This document shows, piece after piece, positions 8,945-18,095 of a stretch of DNA of 56,563 nt; within the stretch, counting starts at the first letter, position 1; each line of letters begins with the position of its first letter. The stretch lies in contig JAJVHV010000039.1 in assembly GCA_022072445.1 (NCBI GenBank), positions 1-56,563 on the forward strand, in the 5' to 3' direction. The position numbers were made by a program, and so were the translations under genes. Below the pieces are notes generated by a model, which worked only from the letters and a program-made list of their open reading frames with translations, had not been told where the DNA came from and searched no databases. The stretch is from Phycisphaerae bacterium (lineage in GTDB: Bacteria > Planctomycetota > Phycisphaerae > UBA1845 > Fen-1342).

Positions 8945-9535
8945 CTACCCGCCCGCCGCGGACAGCAGGTTGCCCCCGGCCGCGGCGATCAGGCGCGTGC
9001 GATCGGCGTCCGAGAGCAACGTCAGTTCGCGGCTGACGCTGGCGGCCAGGCCGAGCCCCACCAGCGCCCAGGCCGCCCATTCGCTGCCCAGCGCCCCGTG
9101 ACGCTTGCCCGTCCCGCGCGAGGCGTCGATCTGCTCTCGCAGGAAGCGCTGGTAGCGCCCGAACAACGTGCGCAGCGCGTCGTGAACGTCGGGATCGTCG
9201 GTCTCACTCAGGCCGGCGAAAATAATGCGATAGTGGCCCAATTCGCCATAATGGCGTGATTCGTAGTCCAGAATCCGCCGGGCCGACGCCGCACCGCCGC
9301 CGCTGGCCGACAGCCGCCGCCAGACGCTGGCCGAGAGCTCAAACACGTACTCGATGGCGGCGATGAACATCTGCTTTTTTCCCGGCCAGAGACGATATAG
9401 CACGCTCTCCTGCACGCCGCAGCGCTCCGCCAGGGCCGCCGTCGTCGTGCGCCGATAGCCGAGCTGCGCGAAGGCACGGGCCACCAGCGGAAGCAGGGCG
9501 GCGCGACGCTCGACCGACATATTGGGCCGTGGCAT
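8945..9535 (-). CDS. TetR/AcrR-family transcriptional regulator
   Basis: A 196-residue TetR-type repressor. Residues about 5-55 hold the helix-turn-helix (LVARAFAQLGYRRTTTAALA, then GVQESVLYRLWPGKKQMFI). The rest is the helical ligand-binding and dimer domain. ATG at 9535 is chosen over GTG at 9541 because GGAGTGAG lies directly before it. A consensus-like promoter (TTGCCT-N17-TATATT) is followed at once by a dyad, so autorepression is likely. The same dyad lies before the downstream membrane gene, which is probably the second target. The inducer is unknown. Confidence 0.88.
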   Translation of the reverse strand: MPRPNMSVERRAALLPLVARAFAQLGYRRTTTAALAERCGVQESVLYRLWPGKKQMFIAAIEYVFELSASVWRRLSASGGGAASARRILDYESRHYGELGHYRIIFAGLSETDDPDVHDALRTLFGRYQRFLREQIDASRGTGKRHGALGSEWAAWALVGLGLAASVSRELTLLSDADRTRLIAAAGGNLLSAAGG

Positions 9536-9550
9536 GCTCACTCCATATGC

Positions 9551-9593
9551 GAGTAGTTACTAACAATATACACGCGCTTTGGCCGAAAGGCAA
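9551..9593 (-). promoter_or_regulatory. TetR-gene promoter with adjoining operator
   Basis: On the minus strand TTGCCT (9593-9588), a 17-base spacer and TATATT (9570-9565) form a good sigma-70-type promoter. The operator-like dyad GTTAGTAACTACTC (9564-9551) abuts the -10 box, so a bound repressor would block transcription. The ribosome-binding site GGAG and the ATG at 9535 follow. Confidence 0.65.
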
Positions 9594-9708
9594 ATCAGGC
9601 TGGGACATTTCGCCCGTCCGCGGGGAGGAGGGCACTGCGTGACCTGAACCGCTCCCCCCCACCCGAGACAACCCCGAGCGCCGGCCGTCCACTCGACAGA
9701 CGTCGACC

Positions 9709-10320
9709 CATCCGAACCCCTCACGCGAGTGAGGGGTCGGAGGCGCGGCAGGTGTATTGCGTCAGGATGGTTGTCAGGGCGAAGAGCGTCCTCGCCGTAC
9801 GGCCCCCGACTGGCGTCGGGGGTTCGGATCGGGCCGTCCGACGAACGTCGACCCGTCCGGGCTGCCCGACGTCAGCGCTGACCGGATCGGGCGCCCGACG
9901 AGCGTCGAGCCATCCGAACCCCTCACGCGAGTGAGGGGTCGGAGGCGCGGCAGGTGTATTGCGTCAGGATGGTTGTCAGGGCGAAGAGCGTCCTCGCCGT
10001 GCGGCCCCCGACTGGCGTAAGAGCGTCCTCGCCGGTCGGCCCCCGACTGGCGTCGGGGGTTCGGATCGGGCCACCCGACGAGCGCTGACCGGATCGGGCG
10101 CCCGACGAGCGTCGACGCATCCGAACCCCTCACGCGAGTGAGGGGTCGGAGGCGCGGCAGGTGTATTGCGTCAGGATGGTTGTCAGGGCGAAGAGCGTCC
10201 TCGCCGTGCGGCCCGCGACTGGCGTCGGGGGTTCGGATGGGACGCCCGACACCGCAGACCATCCGACGAGTCAACGCATCCGAACCCCTCACGCGCGTGA
10301 GGGGTCGGAGGCGCGGCGGG
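9709..10320. repeat. Cluster of four GC-rich ~160-205 bp repeat units with hairpins
   Basis: Units begin at about 9709, 9911, 10118 and 10277 (spacings 202, 207 and 159). The first ~90 bases are nearly identical in the first three copies; the fourth is partial and carries one change in the hairpin loop. Each unit opens with CCCCTCACGCGAGTGAGGGG, a hairpin, and units 1-3 also carry a second hairpin-like block (CCCCCGACTGGCGTCGGGGG or a close variant). In unit 2 an internal piece (AAGAGCGTCCTCGCC) is duplicated. The open frames across it only reflect the repeat. The whole stretch from 9594 to 10370 holds no gene I can support. Confidence 0.85.
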
Positions 10321-10370
10321 TGTCCACCAGAACGAGCGGAGCCGATCGTCACACATATTCTGAAACCGTC

Positions 10371-10399
10371 TTGCCCCGCCCCGAAGCCCGTGTTAGACT
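10371..10399 (+). promoter_or_regulatory. Possible promoter for the secreted protein at 10598
   Basis: TTGCCC (10371-10376), a 17-base spacer and TAGACT (10394-10399) resemble a sigma-70 promoter. It would give a leader of about 190 bases in which I see no further signal. Support is limited to box similarity and spacing. Confidence 0.3.
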
Positions 10400-10597
10400 T
10401 TGATCAAGACTGGGTGAAGGGCCGTTGATACGCGCTGGTAGTCGGGCTCGGCACACGCAGCACTCACATCTGTTGGCGTACGGGCCTTGCGCGGCGCATT
10501 TCTCAGCCGGACTGAACTCGCGTAGGTCGATTTGTGCATGCTGCGAATGCGGTATTCGCTGGCACCGGTGCACCGTTTCTGGACAAGGGAGCCATCC

Positions 10598-11374
10598 ATG
10601 TCGGCACGTCGCAATCTCACCGGGTATTTGGCCGCTGTCGGAGTGCTGTTCGTCGCGAGCCCTGCTGGCGCGCAGCTTTTCGTCGGGTCGGTCATTGGAG
10701 TTCCCAATTCATCGGGCACAATCCGGATTGGTTTTAACCGCATCGGCAGCGATTGTGGCAACTTTGTAGGTGAGGTTTACGTCAGCGCCGAAGCGTGGGA
10801 TGGTGCTTCATACTACCGGACAATCCCGGTTCCGGTTTCGATGTCATCGTCCGCGCAACTCAATGCACTGATTGCAAGTGAGTTGCTCTCGCAGGGTTGG
10901 AGCCTGCTGCTCACGCCGGACGGCATCACGGTCCTTGGTCACGGCGGACTGGGAGTCAAACTGCTCGGCGTCGGTCACGGTGCTGGCGATTTCGGCTGCA
11001 TCCACACGTCGCTGTCAAACGTGCGCGTTCTGCGAACCGCCACCACGGCCGGGAACCGAGATATTCGAATCTCCTGGTTTGATGGCCTGATCACTGATCC
11101 GATGAACTACTCACTCGGAATTAGTCTGGGTGCGGGAGTTTCCGGATCGAGCCAGCCCGCGGACCTGTTCGTGATCCGCGACGATCTCGAGGCGGACGGC
11201 GTCAATATCGAGGTCGAGTTCGGTGTTCCGAACGCGCTCTGGTTCGATTGGGACGATCCGGTCAACGCTGCGCGAATCCTGAACGGTCAGCTCTCGATCG
11301 GAATCGGCTTTTCGAAGTGGCAGAGTCGCTGGTCGCCGCCCAATTATATTCAGGTTGAGCTGCCGCCCAACTGA
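10598..11374 (+). CDS. Secreted protein of unknown function
   Basis: A 258-residue exported protein. ATG at 10598 is chosen over the upstream frame (from 10532) because GGGAG lies 5 bases before it and a clean signal peptide follows (LTGYLAAVGVLFVASPAGA, cleavage likely before QLF). The mature part is beta-rich with no recognised domain and no C-terminal sorting signal. One side motif (WFDWDDP) is aromatic and acidic. Base composition is slightly lower in GC than neighbours. It is convergent with prpB and isolated by the repeat cluster upstream. Confidence 0.65.
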   Translation: MSARRNLTGYLAAVGVLFVASPAGAQLFVGSVIGVPNSSGTIRIGFNRIGSDCGNFVGEVYVSAEAWDGASYYRTIPVPVSMSSSAQLNALIASELLSQGWSLLLTPDGITVLGHGGLGVKLLGVGHGAGDFGCIHTSLSNVRVLRTATTAGNRDIRISWFDGLITDPMNYSLGISLGAGVSGSSQPADLFVIRDDLEADGVNIEVEFGVPNALWFDWDDPVNAARILNGQLSIGIGFSKWQSRWSPPNYIQVELPPN

Positions 11375-11451
11375 CAAGATGGTGGCTCTCACAAGAGTAT
11401 GTCGCCCGCGCAGGGCGAGCAGCGTTCGCCGCCGGGCGCGCGGCGCGCCGG

Positions 11452-12303
11452 TTACCGCTTCGGATCGTACCCCAGCAGGTCGTACAGCTCCTGCCGCGTC
11501 TGCATGCGCGGCAGCAGGTGCTTGTTGGTCCGCTGCTGCTTCAGCTCGACCAGCGCCTCGCGCACCGCCTTCAACGCGACGCGCATCAGCGTCACCGGGA
11601 AGATCACCATCCGGTAACCGAGGGCGGCGAACTCATCCACCGTCAGATAGGGCGTCTTGCCGAACTCGGTCATGTTCGCCAGCAGCGGGGCCGGCACGTC
11701 GCGCGCAAAACGCGCGAACTCTGCGGCGTCCTCCAGCGCCTCGGGAAAGATCGCGTCGGCGCCGGCTTTCAGATACAGGTGCGCCCGGCGAACCGCGTCG
11801 TCATACGACGTCACGCCGCGCGCGTCGGTGCGGGCGATGATCAGAAACGCCGGATCGCGGCGGGCGGCGGCGGCGGCGGCCAGCTTGTCGCAGAACTCGT
11901 GCTCGGACACAAGCGATTTGCCCGACAGGTGCCCGCAGCGCTTGGGGAATTCCTGATCCTCGAGATGCAGCCCGGCCAGCCCGGCCCGCTCGAACTCCTG
12001 CACCGTGCGGGCCGCGTTCTCTGGCCCGCCGAAACCCGTGTCCGCGTCGCTGATGATCGGGATGCTGGTGACCGCGGCACAGCGCGTGGCGTGGTGCACG
12101 GCTTCGCTCAGCGTGGTCAGGCCGACGTCGGGCACGCCGATGGTGGCGTTCGCCAGCACGGCGCCGGAGAGATACATGGCTTCGAAGCCGGTCCGCTCGA
12201 TGGCGCGGGCCGTCAGGGCGTTGATCGCGCCGGGCATCATGACGGTGTGATCGGCAATCAGCCGCCGCAGTTGCGCCGGCCGCGATGGGGTCTGCTGGCT
12301 CAT
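11452..12303 (-). CDS. prpB: Isocitrate lyase/PEP mutase family protein, methylisocitrate lyase-like
   Basis: Members of this family cleave 2-methylisocitrate to pyruvate and succinate, or related C-C or C-P bonds, with Mg2+ in the cytoplasm. The 283-residue length fits PrpB. The family signature is clear: MMPGAINALTARAIE near the start, DADTGFGGPENAARTV, LEDQEFPKRCGH with the catalytic Cys in KRCGH, and IIARTDARG. ATG at 12303 is chosen because it matches the start of the GxxExxY gene and lies 6 bases after a -10-like TACACT, suggesting a leaderless mRNA; no Shine-Dalgarno is seen. No prpC or prpD is nearby, so the pathway role is uncertain. Confidence 0.85.
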   Translation of the reverse strand: MSQQTPSRPAQLRRLIADHTVMMPGAINALTARAIERTGFEAMYLSGAVLANATIGVPDVGLTTLSEAVHHATRCAAVTSIPIISDADTGFGGPENAARTVQEFERAGLAGLHLEDQEFPKRCGHLSGKSLVSEHEFCDKLAAAAAARRDPAFLIIARTDARGVTSYDDAVRRAHLYLKAGADAIFPEALEDAAEFARFARDVPAPLLANMTEFGKTPYLTVDEFAALGYRMVIFPVTLMRVALKAVREALVELKQQRTNKHLLPRMQTRQELYDLLGYDPKR

Positions 12304-12309
12304 GCAGAG

Positions 12310-12337
12310 AGTGTATCCGCGGAGAAGCAACGTACAA
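12310..12337 (-). promoter_or_regulatory. Promoter of prpB, inferred leaderless
   Basis: On the minus strand TTGTAC (12337-12332), a 16-base spacer and TACACT (12315-12310) stand 6 bases before the ATG at 12303. The GxxExxY gene has the same spacing and near-identical sequence. Transcription would begin at or next to the start codon. Confidence 0.5.
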
Positions 12338-12668
12338 CCGCGGAGGCAACCGCGGATGAACGCCGATGAACGCGGATGAAAACAAGAAGCCCACGGACAG
12401 ACGCCTCATCAGCGTTCACCGGCGGGCATCGGCGGTTCCACAAGAAACAACCGCGAAGGCAACCGCGGATGCACGCCGATGAACGCGGATGAATACAAGA
12501 AGCCCACGGACAGACGCCTCATCAGCGTTCATCGGCGGGCATCGGCGATTCCACAAGAAACAACCGCGGTGGCAACCGCGGATGAACGCCGATGATAACG
12601 CGGATGAAAATAAGAAACCCACGGACAGACACCTCATCAGCGTTCATCGGCGGGCATCGGCGGTTCCA
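12338..12668. repeat. Array of three ~114-bp long palindromic repeats
   Basis: Three units recur at about 113-115 bp (the common core AAGAAGCCCACGGACAG or its variant starts at 12384, 12497 and 12612). Each unit has a left arm built of 10-bp steps (CGCGGATGAA, CGCCGATGAA), a ~25-bp spacer, and a right arm that is the imperfect reverse complement (TCATCAGCGTTC..., ...CATCGGCGGTT). A transcript of one unit could fold into a stem of about 30 pairs. The array sits between prpB and the end of the GxxExxY gene. No gene lies here. Confidence 0.85.
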
Positions 12669-13079
12669 TCAGAGGCCGAGGACAAGTCGCTTGACTTGAA
12701 TCCGCGGTGTCCCAAAGTTGATCAGCAGCGCCAGCTTCAGCCCGGTGGCCTTAAGGTAGTTCAAGACCTGGGCGACATGAATCTCATCCAGCGCGCGCAC
12801 GGCCTTCAACTCGACGATCAGTGCGTGTTCGACCAGTAGGTCCGCCGCGTAGTCGCCCACAACGACGCCGTCGTAGCGGATGATGATGGGTGCCTGCTGC
12901 AAGAAATCGACGCCCGCCCTTCGCAACTCGTGCGCCAGCGCGTTCTCGTAGACCTTTTCAAGAAACCCGGACCCGAGCGAGTTGGAGACCGCGTACGCAC
13001 AGCCGATGATGCGTTCCGTGAGTGCGTCGAAACGGCGCTCATCGACGTCGCCCGCGGGGGATGGGGCCTGTTGACTCAT
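12669..13079 (-). CDS. GxxExxY protein (PD-(D/E)xK nuclease-like)
   Basis: A 136-residue protein of the GxxExxY family, which is related to PD-(D/E)xK nucleases; its biological role is not established. The name motif is GSGFLEKVYENAL (about residues 35-48). The nuclease-like core is DYAADLLVEHALIVELKAV, with Asp and Glu-x-Lys, followed by QVLNYLKATG and LLINFG. ATG at 13079 is chosen because a -10-like TACATT stands 6 bases before it and the first nine codons match prpB. The gene lies exactly between two arrays of palindromic repeats. Similar proteins are often multicopy, so a mobile or repeat-linked unit is plausible but not shown. Confidence 0.85.
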   Translation of the reverse strand: MSQQAPSPAGDVDERRFDALTERIIGCAYAVSNSLGSGFLEKVYENALAHELRRAGVDFLQQAPIIIRYDGVVVGDYAADLLVEHALIVELKAVRALDEIHVAQVLNYLKATGLKLALLINFGTPRIQVKRLVLGL

Positions 13080-13085
13080 GCTATG

Positions 13086-13113
13086 AATGTAACCGCGGAT
13101 CAACGCCGATCAA
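13086..13113 (-). promoter_or_regulatory. Promoter of the GxxExxY gene, overlapping the repeat array
   Basis: On the minus strand TTGATC (13113-13108), a 16-base spacer and TACATT (13091-13086) stand 6 bases before the ATG at 13079. The -35 box falls in the last repeat arm. A leaderless transcript is likely, since no ribosome-binding site fits. Confidence 0.5.
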
Positions 13114-13485
13114 CACGCCTCATCGGCGTTCATCCGCGTCTATCGGCGGTTCCACAAAACAACACGGCAGAGGCAACCGCCGATAAACGCAGATCAACGC
13201 GGATGAAAAAAAGGACCTTCTGACACACGCCTTATCAGCGTTCATCCGCGTCTATCGGCGGTTCCACAAAACAACGGCAGAGGCAACCGCCGATAAACGC
13301 AGATCAACGCGGATGAAAAAAAGGCCTTCTGACACACGCCTTATCGGCGTTCATCCGCGTCTATCGGCGGTTCCACAAAACAACGGCAGAGGCAACCGCC
13401 GATAAACGCAGATCAACGCGGATGAAAAAAAGGCCTTCTGACACACGCCTTATCAGCGTTCATCCGCGTCTATCGGCGGTTCCAA
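13114..13485. repeat. Second array of palindromic repeats, ~109-bp period
   Basis: Three full units plus a partial one. The marker CCTTCTGACACACGCC recurs at 13216, 13325 and 13434, an exact 109-bp period. Arms are AACCGCCGATAAACGCAGAT... and its imperfect reverse complement ...TCTATCGGCGGTT, around a spacer with a run of A. The sequence differs in detail from the array at 12338-12668 but shares the 10-bp step and the palindromic plan. The right end overlaps the stop codon of the PEP-CTERM gene (13470-13472). Confidence 0.85.
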
Positions 13486-14232
13486 CGGCAGGAAAGAACC
13501 GCAGCCAGGGCAAGCAGAGTCAATGGCGCCGGCTCGGGCACGGGGGCGCAGGCGCGCGTCGAAGAGGATCGACGTGTTGCCCCGCGGTGCCACACGTATC
13601 GCCGGATCGCCGAAACCAAAATAGACGTAATCGTTGGGCCCGTTGCTTCGACTGATCAGGGCCGGCCCGATGTCGAGGAACAACTCCGACGGATTGGGTC
13701 CATCCAGCCTCAGGTCGACCCACCCGAGCAGCGTCGTGCCGCGCACGCTGCCGCCGTCCTCCGTGTTGCGGTTGTAGTGCGGATCAGTGCTGGCTGCGGT
13801 GCTGCTGTTGACGACGCCGAACTGCGTCACGCTGATCATGCCAACCTGCGTAATCTCCGCGACTTCGGTCGCCCCGGCCCGATTCCCGATTCCGTTCCAG
13901 CGTGTTTGAACGCCGACGTTTGAGTTGTAGAAATGCCAGCCGGTGATCGTTCCGTCGCCGCTGACACGCACGTCGACGTCGATGCCGCTGATCTTGAGGC
14001 TCGCCAGATGAAACTCCCAGTAGAGGTACATCCGCTCGACGTGCCCCGGCTCGACCAGCAGATCGGGATTGTCGAAGACGCGCACGTCGGGGGTGGGCCG
14101 CCATTCGAATTCCCCGACGCTCGGTGTGCCGCCCTGCGCGTCGGACTGGAAGAAGAGGCGGCCGATGGACGTCTGCGACCTGCAAACCGGGACAAGCGAC
14201 AACACAAGTATCGTGGCCGCGAAGCGAATCAT
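13470..14232 (-). pseudogene. PEP-CTERM secreted protein with out-of-frame sorting tail
   Basis: ATG at 14232 follows GAGG and starts a signal peptide (MIRFAATILVLSLVPVCRSQ). The mature part, about 215 residues, is beta-rich and extracellular-looking. The main frame does not end normally: it runs on into the repeat array to 13453. In the frame one base over, 23 codons from 13541 to 13473 read VPEPAPLTLLALAAVLSCRW then NRR and stop at 13470, a clear PEP-CTERM sorting signal (VPEP, helix, Arg cluster). Removing one C from the C5 tract (plus strand G5, 13542-13546) joins the frames as LRPVPEP. This is either a real frameshift, a sequencing error or slippage. Function beyond surface sorting is unknown. 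Confidence 0.75.
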
Positions 14233-14360
14233 GACCGGATCCTCGGTTCTACGCGGCGCCGCGGTCACCGCTTCCGCTCGCGCGGTGCAATTCCGCGCCG
14301 GACAGATCGTTGTGTGCAACGACGCGCGTGTGCGCGACTGGCATTGTCCGGACCTGATAA

Positions 14361-14389
14361 CTGACCACCCCAGCGACCCGCCGTATAAT
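14361..14389 (+). promoter_or_regulatory. Sigma-70-type promoter upstream of the paaD-like gene
   Basis: CTGACC (14361-14366), a 17-base spacer and a perfect TATAAT (14384-14389). The start GTG at 14431 follows about 35 bases after the expected transcription start, with AAGGA in between. Good box match and spacing. Confidence 0.65.
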
Positions 14390-14430
14390 ACCACTGCGGC
14401 ATTGGACCCGCCAGCCGAAGGACGGCGATC

Positions 14431-14955
14431 GTGGCACACTCTCAGCCCCAAGTCTCGAATCACGACCGGTCGGCAGACCTGGGCCGCGCGTGGGACGCCA
14501 TCGCCACCGTCCGCGACCCCGAAATCCCGCCGCTCTCGATCGTCGAGATGGGCATGATCGACCGCGTCGACATCAGCGACGCCGGCGGGGCGCACGTGCG
14601 CTTCATGCCCACGTTCGCCGGCTGCCCGGCGCTGCTCGTCATCCGCGAGCAGATCGAAGCGGCGCTGCGGGCGGCGGGCTTTTCAGACGTGTGCGTCGAG
14701 AGCGTCTTCGATCCGCCCTGGACCAGCGATCGCGTGACGGAAGAAGGCCGGCGCAAACTGAAGGCGTTCGGGCTCGCTCCGCCGCAGAAGCTGGACGGGG
14801 GCTTTGTGTCGCTCGAGTCGCTTCGAAAGGTGGCGTGTCCTTATTGCGGCTCGCGCGAGACGGTGATGGAGTCGCCGTTCGGACCGACGCTGTGCCGGGC
14901 GATTCACTACTGCAACTCATGCCGGCAATCGTTCGAGCAGTTCAAGCCGGTGTGA
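14431..14955 (+). CDS. paaD: PaaD-like protein (MIP18-family domain plus zinc ribbon)
   Basis: PaaD belongs to the phenylacetyl-CoA epoxidase operon, where it is thought to help iron-sulfur or metal maturation of the oxygenase. The 174-residue protein has an N-terminal MIP18/DUF59 domain (TVRDPEIPPLSIVEMGMIDR, then FMPTFAGCPAL with the conserved Cys) and a C-terminal zinc-binding part (CPYCGSRETV ... CNSCRQSFEQF). GTG at 14431 has AAGGA 8 bases before it. No paaA, B, C or E is in the window, so this is an orphan copy; it may serve as a general Fe-S maturation factor rather than in phenylacetate breakdown. The family call is firm; the role is open. Confidence 0.8.
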   Translation: MAHSQPQVSNHDRSADLGRAWDAIATVRDPEIPPLSIVEMGMIDRVDISDAGGAHVRFMPTFAGCPALLVIREQIEAALRAAGFSDVCVESVFDPPWTSDRVTEEGRRKLKAFGLAPPQKLDGGFVSLESLRKVACPYCGSRETVMESPFGPTLCRAIHYCNSCRQSFEQFKPV

Positions 14956-14970
14956 CTTCGAGAGACATCC

Positions 14971-15056
14971 AAAGTGTCAAGTTCAAAGTGAGCCTTGCGG
15001 CCGCAACTTTGAACCTGACACTTTGCACTACTGCTGAACCCTGAACCCTGAACCCT
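14971..15056. terminator. Inverted repeat plus TGAACCC tandem repeats between convergent genes
   Basis: The arms 14971-14989 and 15006-15024 are inverted copies with one mismatch over 19 bases (AAAGTGTCAAGTTCAAAGT). A 16-base loop lies between. Three tandem TGAACCC heptamers follow to 15056. The site sits between the convergent paaD-like and gdhA genes, so a two-way terminator is plausible, but no U-run follows the stem. It could equally be a dispersed repeat. Confidence 0.5.
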
Positions 15057-15062
15057 CAGTTC

Positions 15063-17944
<2,882 letters not shown>

Positions 17945-17991
17945 ACCGCCCCGCCGCCGCTGCGTAACAGCGGTCTGATAGACCGGTTGCG

Positions 17992-18040
17992 ATCCCACGA
18001 CGTGGGATTGTGAATGGGTCGTTTCGACGGCCCATTTTTT
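17992..18040 (+). terminator. Tandem hairpins upstream of nusA, second is a Rho-independent terminator
   Basis: A perfect short palindrome ATCCCACGACGTGGGAT (17992-18008) is followed by a terminator: AATGGGTCGT, loop TTCG, ACGGCCCATT, then T-run (18013-18040). It ends the ABC ATPase gene, but lies only 55 bases before the nusA start. If nusA transcription begins upstream, it would also act as an attenuator in the nusA leader. The sequence alone cannot tell which. Confidence 0.8.
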
Positions 18041-18095
18041 ATTCGTGATCGACGCAATGCCATCGGGCCGAAACGGTACATGACAGGAGCCCAAC

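Noticed and set aside
9774-10352. Minus-strand frame with repeated GPHGEDALRP peptide
   Set aside because: Only reflects the DNA repeat units at 9709-10320; no start signal.
12338-13485. CRISPR array
   Set aside because: Repeats are ~110-bp palindromic units in tandem, not short repeats split by unique spacers.
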